Shown piece after piece: positions 22,186-33,612 of a stretch of 64,000 nt of DNA. The notes under the pieces are model-generated. The model was not told where the DNA came from. It did not search any database and saw only the letters and a list, made by a program, of their open reading frames with translations. The first letter of the stretch is position 1, and the number at the start of each line of letters is the position of its first letter. The DNA is from Sporothrix humicola (taxonomy: Eukaryota; Ascomycota; Sordariomycetes; Ophiostomatales; Ophiostomataceae), in the NCBI GenBank assembly GCA_021396245.1, contig WNYE01000005.1, positions 124,001 through 188,000 of the forward strand. The letters run 5' to 3'. The position numbers and the translations under genes are program-made.

Positions 22186-23463
22186 CTAGTCCAGACCAGG
22201 GAAGGATGCCCGCTTCGGCTGCGGCCTGCCCTTGCGGCCCTTCTTGTTCTTCTTCTTGCGCCGCTTGGTCTGCTCGCGGTCCGAGTCGTCGCTGTCTGAA
22301 TCGTCGCTGTCGCTGTCGGCCGCGCGCTTCTTTGATGCAGTCTTCTTTGGCTTATCGCTGTCATCGCTGTCGTCACTGTCATCATCGCTGTCCTTTTGGT
22401 CCTTCTCCTCCTCGTCGGCTCCCTTGGCATCCGCATTTTCCTGCCAGATGCCGACGTTGTGACCGCCCGACGTAACCAGCCGGCCCAGACTGTCGAAGCC
22501 AACAGCCGTCACGCCCTCCACCTCGTCGTGCATCAACACCTGCCGCACCTCGCGGCCCCGCAGGTCGACAATGCTCACCGTGCCGTCGCCAGCACCAACG
22601 ACAACTGTTTGGCCGTTGCTCCAGCCGACCGAGTCGGGCACCCGCACCACAGCGTCCAGGCTCTCGCCGTCCTTTTGGTTGCGCCCGCCCGCCACGTAGA
22701 ACCGTTCCTGCTGGTCGTCCCACGCGCCCTTGTCCCACAGCGTCAGCACGCCATTACCGGTTCCGACAGCCACGACGGGGTTACCGCGCAGATTTTTGGG
22801 GCCCAGTCCCCGAGGGATAATGGTCGAGCACAGCAGCTCCGTGTCCTGGTCCTCGGACCGTGCAATGATGCCTGCCCGCAGATCGGTAACGGCCAGCGTA
22901 CCGGCGCCCGTGCTGACCCACTGTTTCGGGTAGCCCGACGTGCTCTCGGCCGAGGGAGGGAGGGGTGTAATCGAGGTCACGTAGTCGTCGTGCGGTTTGT
23001 GGGTGCGGCTCGGCTTCGCGGAGACGGAGCCGTCCTCCTTGAGGTCGTAGATGTACAAGAAGCCGTCGTCTGTGCCCAACAGTAGCGTTTGAGGGGAAAG
23101 GATGTGCATAATAGCTGGCGGGTCAAGGCCGCCATCGTGCCGTTTCGGGATCGCAAATTTCGAAATGACCTTGCCCGTGTGCGGGTCAAAGTGCTTGACG
23201 ATCGCGTCGGCGCCGGCCGAGTACACCCACTGCCCGTTGCTGCTGTACGCGAGGCTGCGGCAGCTGCCCTTGTGGCGCTTGGTCGTCCACAGCGGCTTGA
23301 TCACGCCGGCCTTCTTGCCATTGTTGCCAGCGCCGGCTTCGGGCAGCCGGTAGCACTCGACACGGCCGTTGGAGAGGCCGACGGTCAGCAACGGCTCCGT
23401 GGGGTGCAGCACCTGCGCAAAGATGTCGGCTGCCAGCGGCAGCATGCAAAGGTTCTCAAGCAT
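22186..23463 (-). CDS. JIP5: WD40 repeat protein JIP5 (ribosome biogenesis)
   Basis: 425 residues, beta-propeller of WD repeats. The N-terminus MLENLCMLPLAADIFAQVLH with LTVGLSNGRVECYRLPE matches the conserved beginning of fungal JIP5/WDR55-type proteins. Repeats continue through SYAGADAIVKHFDPHTGKV-like and LLGTDDGFLYIYDLKEDGS segments to GRLVTSGGHNVGIWQ. The last ~70 residues are an Asp/Ser-rich acidic stretch followed by a basic tail (KRRKKKNKKGRKGR), a likely nucleolar signal; both are characteristic of the family. The frame is open for another 56 codons upstream with leader-like Ser/Phe-rich sequence, but homology starts at the ATG at 23463. In yeast the protein is nuclear/nucleolar and linked to ribosome production. 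Confidence 0.9.
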   Translation of the reverse strand: MLENLCMLPLAADIFAQVLHPTEPLLTVGLSNGRVECYRLPEAGAGNNGKKAGVIKPLWTTKRHKGSCRSLAYSSNGQWVYSAGADAIVKHFDPHTGKVISKFAIPKRHDGGLDPPAIMHILSPQTLLLGTDDGFLYIYDLKEDGSVSAKPSRTHKPHDDYVTSITPLPPSAESTSGYPKQWVSTGAGTLAVTDLRAGIIARSEDQDTELLCSTIIPRGLGPKNLRGNPVVAVGTGNGVLTLWDKGAWDDQQERFYVAGGRNQKDGESLDAVVRVPDSVGWSNGQTVVVGAGDGTVSIVDLRGREVRQVLMHDEVEGVTAVGFDSLGRLVTSGGHNVGIWQENADAKGADEEEKDQKDSDDDSDDSDDSDKPKKTASKKRAADSDSDDSDSDDSDREQTKRRKKKNKKGRKGRPQPKRASFPGLD

Positions 23464-24295
23464 TGTGGGGGTGGGTGTCGTGGCAAACGTTGTTGAGGTT
23501 GGAAGTTGAGTGTGAGGAAGAAGAGGGAAAGAGAAAAGAAGGAGGAAAAAAATAGTCGAAAGTCGAAAGTCGAAAGTCGACAGAGAGAAAGAGCTATGGG
23601 CGTGCAGAGCTGCAGAAATTTCATTCGCCAATGGAAGGTGTAGGACCCACTTATTTTCTTAGTCCTGCTAGCGCTGTCGAATTGCTGTCAAAATGCCGTT
23701 GAAATGCGCCAAAACACGCCAAAATGCGGCAAATGGCAGGTACAGGCGGTTGAGAGCTGTCGCAAAGAGCCCGAAACTGCAAAGCTCCAGGGCAAGCAGC
23801 GGCGCGAGCCAAAAGCCGTTGACGGCGTGCGGGGATGTCAGGACTTACCGATGTATCTGATGTTTGTACGGAGTAGTCTTGTATTTTTTGACTGTTGACA
23901 GACTGAAGCACTGTCGTTGATTGATTGAAGTGACGTGTTGGGTACACAGAAGGACGTAGCCCTGCTTCCTGCTCACTGTTCAGCTCGACGCGTACCTTCC
24001 CCTCACAGACCGAGACAGCCTTCCCGTGTTGACACTTGACGCGCATCCAGGGCAGGTACTTCTGTGTGTACAAGTTCCTTGATCGCTCCTTCCTTGTCGT
24101 GCTTGTTTAGACCCAGGTGAGACAACCGTTCCTGTTCATCCCAACACGCCTTCCCCCACTGCCCCGAGTTGCTCCTTCCATCCAATGCCGTGCCTGGGGA
24201 AGTGGAAAATTGCGGCCAAGGTGTCTTGATCGTGTTGACTGCCATCTACAAAACGTCATCATCAAAGTCAACAACAACGACGCGAATACGGCACA
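23464..24295. other. Divergent promoter region JIP5 / GH18 chitinase
   Basis: 832 bases between two start codons on opposite strands. A three-copy CGAAAGT repeat lies at about 23556-23577, in the JIP5 leader. No gene is seen; it probably carries both promoters. Confidence 0.5.
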
Positions 24296-25974
24296 ATGGC
24301 TCACCTTACACGGAATCGACACGGCCCGCGCAGGTTGGCTCTGGAAGACGCGATTGAAGACGTGACTGACCCTGCGATACGGATAGCACCGCTGACCGAC
24401 CCGTTTGTCGAGAAAGAGGAGAAAGCCGTTGCCGCAAACAGTGTCACCGGAAAACGCAAAGAAGACAACGAAGGCGACCAGGTCCAAGAAGTCGGCAACG
24501 ACTCAGGCTCAGACTCAGACTCAAACTCGGGCCAACCGCACCCTCGGAACCCACTCACGCGCGGAGCCATCATGTTCCTCAGCTTCTTTGCCGTGTTCCA
24601 GGTGCTGACGCTGCTGGTGCGTTTGGGATCGAGCGAGGGCGTGCCGCAGCTGCGCAACTTCATGTACTTGACGGGGTAAGTGGCATATTGGCGTAGCAGG
24701 CAGATAAATCACGAGGAGTGACATATTGACTAATCGTGGAGTGTAGACAGCATCCGATCATGCCTGTCCACCTGCCGGAGCAGCAGCTTGTCACACACAT
24801 GGCTCTGGCCTTTATGCCATCGAAGCTGTTCAACCGTGACGAAAATGATATTGAGGAGGGCATCGACGGCTGGCCCCTCTTCACGACAATCGAGGCGATA
24901 CGCCCACTCGTAAGCCCATCGACGAAACTGCTGGTGGCCATTGGCGGATGGGGCGATACAGCCGGCTTTGCTCAGGCAGCACGCACAGCCTCGGGCCGGC
25001 AGCGATTCGCGCGCAATGTTGCAGCCATGGTGGAGGTGACGGGCGCTGACGGCGTGGACATTGACTGGGAGTACCCGGGCGGCAACGGCGAGGACTACAA
25101 GCAGGTGCCCAACAGCCAGAAAGCGTGGGAGATTGGTGCATACCCGTTGTTGCTGGCCGAAATCCGCGAGGCGCTAGGGCCCGACAAGCTCATCACGGCC
25201 GCTGTTCCCGGTAAGCCGGAGGATATGATGGCCTTTACGTCCGCAACGGTTCCCGACATTATTGCCAGCGTCGACTTTTTGAACGTCATGACATACGACC
25301 TGATGAACCGGCGTGATTCTATCGTCAAACACCACACAGGCGTGGCTGGTAGCTTGACGGCTGTGGACGCGTATATTGCCGCGGGATGCCCTCCAGAGAA
25401 AATCAATGTCGGCCTGGCCTACTACGTCAAGTACTTCCGCACTGAACACGACAGCTGTGTCGAGCAGGTCCACAAGACGGGCAGTGCCGTCGGGTGCCCG
25501 ACACTGCTCATGGAAGACCCCGAGACGGGCGCCGACTTGGGCCATACGGGCGGGTTCTCATGGCATGACGGCACTCCCGAAGATCCAGAACTGGCGGAAT
25601 CATTTGCAAGGGCTCTCGACCATGGATTCTACACGGAGGCCGGCGGTGGAGGCTACGGCTACTGGGACGACAAGGCCGACTTGTGGTGGTCGTTTGATAC
25701 AGAAGAGACGGTTGTCCGCCACAAGATTGTCGAAGTGCTACAGGCCCGTCGACTGGGCGGCGTGTTTGCATGGGGTCTGGGTGAAGACGGGCCAGGCTTC
25801 TCGCGGTTTACAGCGACAAGCCGCGCGTGGAAGCGAATCCGTGACAGGGGATGGGATACGGAGGTGGTGGATACTGCCCTAGCTGTTGATATTGGTGCTG
25901 GCGACCGCGAAAAGAAAAAGAGCAGCTGGCGCAATGGATGGGACGGCCGTGCCGTGACGCGCGACGAGCTGTAG
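24296..25974 (+). CDS. Membrane-anchored GH18 chitinase, two exons
   Basis: Exons 24296-24675 and 24747-25974. The 71-base intron has donor GTAAGT, branch TGACTAA and acceptor TGTAG, and the phase is preserved (GG/A, Gly). Product 535 residues. A hydrophilic Ser/Asp-rich cytosolic N-terminus (1-~88) is followed by one transmembrane helix at about 91-110 (AIMFLSFFAVFQVLTLLVRL), making a type II membrane protein with the enzyme outside. The GH18 barrel carries LLVAIGGWGDT, DGVDIDWEYPG (DxxDxDxE, catalytic Glu), FLNVMTYDLMN and GGVFAWGLGEDGP. It hydrolyses beta-1,4-GlcNAc polymers, likely for wall remodelling, and has no chitin-binding module. The join is well supported because exon 2 alone lacks any beginning and its first residues complete the glycosidase N-terminus. 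Confidence 0.9.
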
Positions 25975-26550
25975 AACAGCTCGTATGCAATGCAGCAGCA
26001 GGTGGCGGCGGGCGTGGAGCTTGTCGTCCGGGGCGGGCGGCATCTGGTGACGTTGGTGGAATGCACGTACCAGCGGATCGAGAATATCGTGACACGCCGG
26101 TGGTGAGCAAAGTAGTTAGGCATGGGGTGCTCTGTTTACGGTTCATGATTAAAGGTCAAGGCATGGTTCATGGTATGGATCAGGGTATGTTGGTATGTAT
26201 TGACTGCATATTAAGGCGTCTAGGTTCTAGGTATTAAGGTGGCAAAAGCCAAAGGTTCAAACTCGAAAGGAAGGTGGGAATCATGAAAATTCAAATGCTG
26301 GCTTTCATAAAAGCAGACAAAATGAGCGTAGTAAAACAGTAAGGAGTGAAGTAACGTTGGTTGAAAGAAATAACGTCAAAAATAAAAGAAAATCAAATAA
26401 ACAAATTCGTAAATAAAACAGGGTATTCATGTGTCGTGTCGCTCATATTCAGCTTCCTTCTCTCATCACTAGTCGACCTCATCTCATTCTTTACTGGCTA
26501 TCGCCACCGTGCCGTTTTATGTTGTGTTGTTTGTGTTCGAGACCTGCCGC
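25975..26550. other. 3' flanks, no gene seen
   Basis: 576 bases between convergent genes (chitinase and the MARVEL protein). A-rich from about 26230 to 26420, consistent with 3'UTR or polyadenylation sequence. Confidence 0.5.
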
Positions 26551-27021
26551 TTATGCGTGGTTGAAGCTCGTCTTGACGGACGTCGTCGAGCGGCGCGAGC
26601 GCAGCGACTCGATCGTGTCGACGACGACGAGGACGCAGAAGAGGGCCCACAGGAAGAAGCCAAAGGCAATGCCGGCCTCAACGGCGCCGCAGTAGTGGTT
26701 GTTGCCGCAGTCGTAGGGGCCGCCAATGTCGACGGCGAGGGCAATGCTTCCGGCGAACCAGAAGATCATGGCGATCCATTCGAGGGCGAGCGAGGCCAGG
26801 CGGTGGAAGACGCGGGTGTAGTACAGGGGCGTCAGGCCAATGTACAGCAGCACCAGGATGGACCAGATGGCATTGAAGAGCATAAAGTTGAGGATGGCGG
26901 GCGACGAGTTGCTGCGCGAGGCGTTGTTGGTGACGGACACGACGTAGGCCATCAAGCCGAGCTCGACGACAGCGAACACAATCGCCGCAATGTGGACGAA
27001 GCCGACGAAACCGTAAGCCAT
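26551..27021 (-). CDS. MARVEL-domain four-helix membrane protein
   Basis: 156 residues with four hydrophobic segments: GFVGFVHIAAIVFAVVELGL, LNFMLFNAIWSILVLLYIGL, LALEWIAMIFWFAGSIALAV and AGIAFGFFLWALFCVLVVVD. A Cys-containing loop (YDCGNNHYCGA) lies before the last helix, and the cytosolic tail is basic (SLRSRRSTTS). This is the fungal MARVEL architecture (Nce102-like and relatives), found at the plasma membrane or eisosomes; no specific role is assigned. The ATG at 27021 begins directly with helix 1, as usual. There is no intron. Confidence 0.88.
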   Translation of the reverse strand: MAYGFVGFVHIAAIVFAVVELGLMAYVVSVTNNASRSNSSPAILNFMLFNAIWSILVLLYIGLTPLYYTRVFHRLASLALEWIAMIFWFAGSIALAVDIGGPYDCGNNHYCGAVEAGIAFGFFLWALFCVLVVVDTIESLRSRRSTTSVKTSFNHA

Positions 27022-28825
27022 TTTGGATGTGGTGGGGGTTGTGGTGGAATTGGAAGGTATTTTTTGATAATGTCGGTGGTGGCTGGCGTTTACGGCTGGG
27101 GATTGTTGCTGAGAGTGAAGATGAAGATGAAGATGAGAATGAGAGTGAAAACAAAATCAAACCAAACCACGAATGAGCGACACGCCAACTACTTAAATGG
27201 TTTCTTGTGCAGCCTCACCCACGTCACTTTCTGTGTGCAAACAGGTCTTGTCCTCTTTTTTTTCTTCCTCCTTCCTACCTACCGTTGACGTCGTTCTGTC
27301 GTCCGCGCCCGATGACGTGGGTGGGCAGTTGTAAGTGGTTGACGCAGAACGTAAAAAGGTGGTCCAGGCGCCTGCGGGTGGCCTCCACCAGTTAACTGTA
27401 AACAGGGATCACAACTGGGCGCCATGCTTTTCTTGGCGATTGGCGGTTCACCTGTTACACTCTGTTTTCGTCTCATCCAATGAAAAGCTATTTTTAACCA
27501 GAAAGCGCTGGCGCGCATCCTGCAGGCACTGGCGTGATAGAATGAATACTTAAGACTTGAGAAAAGGATCTGGCGGTGTAGGTGAGAACGAGCTGCCTTT
27601 CTTTTTATCTGTAAGATTTTGTATGGAATTATAACTCTCCCATTCTTAGTACGTTTTCACTTATGAAATAGAGGTTCGAAAATGATGCAAAACGTGACAA
27701 ACGGATACAAATCCTGTCAAAACCCTGGAGCAACGTTCATTGATGACCGTCCTTCTCCGTTTGAATCCACCATGTCACAGAATCGATGAAATCGGCGAGC
27801 TGCTGTTTCGATGTGTCAACGAATAAGAGCAGGGATCGCAATATGTGTGAGCAAAGGCCCGTCGCAGAAAATCAAGTAAGGCTGTGATCGCCCTGACGTC
27901 GAGGAGACTGTCACTGTCCTCCGCCCATATGCACAAAATTGAAAGTCATCTGTCGTCTTTCCTCGAAGAATAAAGTCGTTTACGGGACAGGCAAGTGGGG
28001 AAGCTGCGATCAGCACAGAAAATCGAGATTTTGGGGGCGGTTTTGCAGGCAATGTGCACTCCACGATGTGTGCCTGTGACACCCCTGTCGCAGCCTGACG
28101 TCATGAGACCAAAACATGCAGCAAGCTGCCACAAATCCACAGAAACGGCAGACAGCCACGCCTTGCCCAACCATTTGCACTCAATTTTGCTTGGACAAAA
28201 CGCCACACTTTTTTCATTCTCAAGGCTTGGTTTTTTTTCGTTGCAAATTATTATTTAATTTTAATGCGCTGAAATTCACGTCACACCAACAGACACACGT
28301 CGCTGTGCAGGGTTGGGGCGTAGAAGACGAGCGCTGCACAAACGGCACAGACGTCAGAATCAATATAACACTACCGGTTATTGATCAACTTTGTGCCAGG
28401 TAGCGGGTTAAAAGTCACGAAGATGTAAATAACCATGCAAATTATTCAAGTAAACAAGCTAAATTAGTGCCGGATAAGTAAACAATGATTCTGCCATCCC
28501 CGGTATTTACATCACAATCAATTGGAGCACGACCGCACCTGCAAGATTCATCAATAGGGGAAAAACATCAATATATATATGGAAGATTTGTAAAATGTAC
28601 AGTAGAAGAGAAAGTGTGTAAACAAAAACAACAAGTAAAGAGAAAAAGGCGTAAGAAAGGCGACAAAATAAGTCAAAAGTAAACAAACTTGGGCAAAAAC
28701 ATAAAGCTCAACTCAACGACGACCACCTTTTTTTATTTTATTTTCTTTTCTTCCCCCACACCCTAATTATCTCTCCGTCCACACCGGCCATCTCGTCCAC
28801 AACAACCTTCACCCACCCATTACTG
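27022..28825. other. Intergenic region, nothing recognised
   Basis: 1.8 kb. The first ~300 bases are probably the MARVEL gene's leader (pyrimidine-rich on its strand at 27110-27150). The segment 28220-28720 is AT-rich. Short open frames here have no motif support. Confidence 0.5.
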
Positions 28826-30798
28826 TTAGCGCCAGGTGTCGTTCTCGGTGGCAGTGGCAACGCCACAGCCCTTGGGGACCGTGTAGGAGCGGTTCGGGTC
28901 GCTCTCCCAGCTGATGGAGCCGTCCGTCTCCTTGCGGATAAACTTGTACTCAAAGGTGGTACCGGCCGGCAGGTTCAGCGTGACGAACCACAAGTGGTTC
29001 GTCGAGGTGTAGTCGGCGGCGCTCAGGGCAATGGCCTTGCTGGTGTCCCAGCTGCCGAGCTGCGAAATCGAACCGGCCAGGAAGACGTTCTCGCCGTAGG
29101 TGGTGGTGGCAATCTCGTTGAAGGTAACGGCAACGGCAGTGGGAGTCGTGCAGGCGGTCGTGGTCGTCGTCTTGGAAGTAGTCTTGGACGTCGTGACGCC
29201 CGAAGGTGCAGAGGTGGGAGAACCAGTGCCGCCGGTCAGGGTGGACGGCCAGGAGCCAACAGCGGCAGTGCTGTACGAGCCAGAGGCAGACGTGGCATAG
29301 CAGGACGAGGGAACGCTCGAGGCGGCAGTCTCGCCCCAGGGCTGGGGGACAATGGAGCTGCGGCGCATGTTGGCTGTGAGAAGTGCGGCATACGACCAGG
29401 TCAGGTCGCGAGCAGACAACTGATTGCCAGAGGACCGGTCATACTGCTCGGACATGGATCCGTTGGACATGGCGTACGTTTCAACGATACTGACGTAGCC
29501 ATCGGCGTAAGTCTTGACAGCAGCGACAATATCAATGTAGGCAGAAGAGGTCGACGCGTAGGTCCCAACGGCGGCGCTGCTGTAGATATCCTTAAAGAAA
29601 GCAAGCGACGTCGAGTCAATGGTCAGCGAGCCGAGGCGGTCCCAGGTGTACATAGCGTTGTAGAGCTGCTCAGCGGCGGCGAGCGTGGTCAGGTACCAGG
29701 GGTTGCCGTTGTAGTACGAATCCTCGGGATAACGGCCGACCGCGACGGCAGTGCCCTCGGCGATGCCCGAGTTGAGCGAGTAGACAGAACGGAAGGCATC
29801 GGTGTAGACCTTGTGGTTGGCCAGGGCACGCGAGGAGCAGGGCTGGAAGGTCGAGTCGTCGCAGTTAGCGGAGGGATCAAAGCTGTGGATGCTGGCAAGC
29901 ACCGTGTTGGCATCCTTGCCCGAGCGGCCGCCGCCAAAGTTGGCGTTCATGTAGCTGCCGGTCCAGAAGGACTGCATGTAGCAGAGGATCTGGGGCGCAA
30001 TGTTGTCACAGTTAGGGCACGAAGCGCCGACACGGCTGGCAAAAGTGCTGCCTTCGACCAGGGCACGGTGCTGGGCCGAGACAGTAAAGTACGACGAGCC
30101 GCTGACCTCCTCCCACAAGTCGAAGCCGGTCTGGTTCCAGTACTGGGCGACGTAGGTCAGGTCGTTGCGGACAACAGGCCAGACGTTGTTGGTAGCATAG
30201 CTTTCGTAGCCGTTGTCGAGCAGCCAGTTGCCGAAATCGACGAGGGCCGTGGCACGAAGAGCAGGGCCATCGCGCTGAGGACGGCCCCAGGCACCGGTAA
30301 AGGCGGTCTCGTCAACGTTGAACTTGGGCTCGCCGAGGCCGGTGCCGTCGGACAGCTGGCCAGAGGGGTTAGAGACGGTCTGGAGGATCGCCTGGCTGTC
30401 GACATAGTTCATGATGGCCGTCTGGACGCTGGACTCGCCATTGCGGAAGAGCTCGACAAGCGTCTTGATCACGAGCGCAGCATCACGGCTCCACGTATAA
30501 TAGTCTGTGGGTGTGTTAGTGAACAGAGAGAGGCTGCTTTCAAAAGCCAACAAGGTGTACACCTACAATCCGGATTGTCTGTGCTCGGCGAGGCAATGAT
30601 AATGCCGCTCTTGGCAGAGGTAGAGTACTGGCCCGTGCTGCCAATATTGCTGAGGATGCGCTCGACAGCAATGGGGACCTCGGACTCGAGCCACGAGTCG
30701 ACGCTGCCACTGGCACGCACATTGAAGGGCTGCGGGACACCCAAGGCAGCCTGAGCAAAGGCCAGGGCAGCCAGAGCCCAGGAACGGAGAGAGGGCAT
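28826..30798 (-). CDS. Secreted glucoamylase, GH15 with C-terminal CBM20
   Basis: Glucan 1,4-alpha-glucosidase releasing glucose from non-reducing ends of starch. Two exons on the minus strand: 30567-30798 and 28826-30504. The 62-base intron starts GTAGGT and ends CACAG, with CTAAC as branch; the joint gives NPDYYYTWSRD, as expected. Product 636 residues. The signal peptide is about residues 1-20 (MPSLRSWALAALAFAQAALG). Catalytic acid region DLWEEVSGSSYFTVSAQHRA, catalytic base region NGSMSEQYDRSSGNQLSARD, then the helix DLTWSYAALLTA. A Thr/Ser-rich linker leads to a starch-binding CBM20 (about 530-636) with GENVFLAGSISQLGSW and WESDPNRSYTVP. TTTATA (TATAAA on this strand) at 30986-30991 is a good TATA box, ~190 bp upstream. 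Divergent from the alpha-amylase gene. Confidence 0.96.
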
Positions 30799-33612
30799 GG
30801 CGATGGTAGGAAAGGGGAGATTGGGGTAGAAGCTTGAGACGAGGCAGAGGGCAACAAAGAGGGCAAGGCAAGTGATGGCGATCCGAGCTGTGTGAGTGGT
30901 GCGAGTGTTGTTTGTCTGTCGGGGTGGAGGTGGTGAGGATGGTGAGAGGAGATAGATTGAAGATCGGCGGCGGCCGCCTTCTTTCTTTATAGAAATCATG
31001 GCATCGTGGGCGGTTGTTGTTGGCAGGGGGAAGCTGTCACCGGCAAGCCTGTCAAAGGGAAGGAAGCTGTCAAGTCAACGTGAAGGTCAAAGTGACGATG
31101 GCCTGTCCTGTGGGGCTGCTGGCCGTTACGGAGGCAGGTGCCACGGAGCGCAAGCGAAGTGTGGAGGAAGGCGCGGAGGTGCTGTGCGCTGACAGGGAAG
31201 GAACCCGTGGAGGAGTTTGAAAGACAGCAAACGGCAGGAGCTGAGCGTTCGTGGCGTTGCAAGCGAAGGAAAGCGCGATTCTGTCACAGGCAGGAAACAA
31301 CGATCTTTGACCTTCCGGGGTAGACTGACGACATTCGAGGCAGGGGCAAAGAGGCAAAAGAGGTACGAGAGGCACCCACGCAGAAACGGTGCAGAAGACG
31401 GCCCTTTCCCCACACTCTCCACACCACCTGGAGGAAAACACGGCCCTATCACAAGCCGGACTCCGCACTCCGCATCGCGTCTTCTTGCATGATTTTTCAC
31501 GTGTGTGAAATGAAGACAATGGCAAACACACAAAAGTTTTCATTTCGACAAGGCCAACCCCGCGGTCGCCCTCACCCCATATGGAAATCTGCCGGCTGGG
31601 CAGCAGTCGTCATCGGCCCTTGCCCTGGCTAGATTTGGAGAGGTGTGGCATCGTCGGCGGCATTCTGTTGTTTGCTAGTTGTTTTTCTCGCGATAATATC
31701 TCATATCCTCATATAGGGTTGTATCTCTACTTGTAACCCTGTCCATCCTGTTTCTCCATCACAGCCGGTTATCCATTCTAGATTCCCCAACGTGGACCCC
31801 ACGGGGGTTCCGTGTCTTGACTGTCGGCTTGTGCCTTTATTTATTGTGTTTTATTCGCGATGGATTTTATTCCAAAAAAAGAAGCATACTTCGTACGGTC
31901 ACTCACTTTTTCCTCTTATTCTTCGAATTCCCCATCTCCATCTCTTCTTTCGGGCCGTTCGTGGACCGATCGCCAAGCAGGATTGTCCCCTGTCCTAGCT
32001 CGTGGTGCTTGTCGAAAATCCACTCTTTGTCTGTCTGCATCTTGTCTGCCGATCCACCAACTCGGTCGGCCTTTTTCTTTTCTGTCCTCTCATCTCCGTT
32101 TCTTTACTCTTTTTGGTTAAGAACTGACGATGCCTCGCTTAGACGGTGCCGTTTAGAGGGTCGCTTGTTAGGTGCATGCCGAAGCGCCTCTATTTCTGTG
32201 TCCGTTTATGCCATTCGCACCATCCGCGATGTCGGCGTTTCTATGTCGTCGACTACATCGACTGCCGGCGCCACCCCGGCGCCGAGTAATCCGATGCAGG
32301 AGAAGTGCCTTGCATGAAATTTGGATGGCGTGCCATTGGGGGTCGTCCTTCGTCTATTTTTACTGGTTTGGTCTCGGACCGTGCACTGTTTTTTTTTCTT
32401 TTTTTCTTTTTTAGTTATCACACCTTTTCTACTCCCCAGTTCCCCAGACTTTCTCTCCAGTTTGCCTATCCCATCTTATTTCTCTCACACCCCACGATCA
32501 AAAAGTGCAAGTGGAACATCGTGGATGTCTAGCATCGCCGTGTTGTCTTGGATTTTAGTGAAGACGCAAGACAGCGATCAGGTCCAAGTCGAGTCTTGTC
32601 TCTCGTCTTCTTCCCCACAACACGCATCTGGCACACGCGCCGACACTACGGAATACTGCCGAGGCGATGCGACGGTGGTCTGTTGCGATGCGAGTACGAT
32701 GCAGGTTCAAGGGAAGACGATGTGACTCTGTTATAGCCCCCAACTCGCAAAAGGAAAACGAAATGCACAAAAACAGACCGGAGCCGATGCCTCAACCATG
32801 GTTCGGCGCAAGGCTCCTGCAGGGCTGTGGGCCGACTCCGGTCCTTTGTGATGCGATATTTTATTCACCGAGAATACTACTATGTCGACGCGCTGCCTTG
32901 TGATGATTGCCATTTGTTTGTTGTCAGCGTCAAGTTCGACGTCAGCGATGCAAAATTCGTGTTAGTTGTCAACTCGCCTGTCAACTTGGCATTGTTGACT
33001 TTACCACAATCAGCACCTGCATTGCACTCGCATCGCACTCGCATCGCACTCGCATCGCACTTGCATTGCACCTGCATCGCCACAACCTTCGGCGAAATGT
33101 GCTTGTTGACAAGGCTAGTATCGCCGAGTCGATTTTATGCCCGCGTCCTGATATTTCTGGAAAACCCCTGGTCTTTGGCCCGAGCTTCAGGGATCGATCA
33201 CTGGATTTCGCTGACGATTGGTGAGGATCATAAGAGTGGCAGCGATGTGCAGGGAACGACAGGGATTGCTCTCAGTAAATACAGCGGTCTTCCAGGGACT
33301 ACAGGGCTTATCTGTGCAGGGATCAGTGCCCTACAGGGAAGTTCAGACGACCATCGTGGTACGTGAAACAATGTTTTTTGGGAGTGGATTGATCCTTCCC
33401 CCTTCGGCCTCCGTGTACTTTCCCTTTTTGTGAGGTTTCGTCATTGGAAAGAACAGTCGTGCCCAAGAGCCCAAAGTCGCACCTTCCACGTTCCGTCGAC
33501 TTTCCTAATAAGGAAACTTGGCGCCCCTTTTAGACTGCGACTTTGTCTCCCCCTTCTTTCTTCTCTTCACAACTTCAGCTTCATTTCTTCAACTTGGCTC
33601 ATTCATGTCAAC
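30799..33612. promoter_or_regulatory. 2.8 kb divergent promoter region of glucoamylase and alpha-amylase
   Basis: No gene is seen. CGGN8(C/A)GG matches, the form bound by the starch regulator AmyR in Aspergillus, occur at 31445-31458, 31955-31968, 32265-32279 (two overlapping, one on each strand) and 33482-33495, the last 118 bp before the alpha-amylase ATG. About three matches are expected by chance in this length, so they are only candidates. The glucoamylase TATA box is at 30986-30991. An 11-bp repeat array lies at 33014-33079. Confidence 0.45.
33014..33079. repeat. Six-copy 11-bp tandem repeat (CACTCGCATCG type)
   Basis: Three central copies are identical (CACTCGCATCG); flanking copies differ by one to three bases (CACCTGCATTG, CACTTGCATTG, CACCTGCATCG). 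It lies ~530 bp upstream of the alpha-amylase start. Function unknown. Confidence 0.85.

Noticed and set aside
28994..30754. 586-codon open frame antisense to the glucoamylase gene
   Set aside because: It lies wholly over the glucoamylase coding exons; long opposite-strand frames are a by-product of GC-ending codon bias. No motif or plausible domain.
31445..33495. Calling the CGGN8(C/A)GG matches true AmyR sites
   Set aside because: About three are expected by chance in 2.8 kb, so they are mentioned only as candidates.
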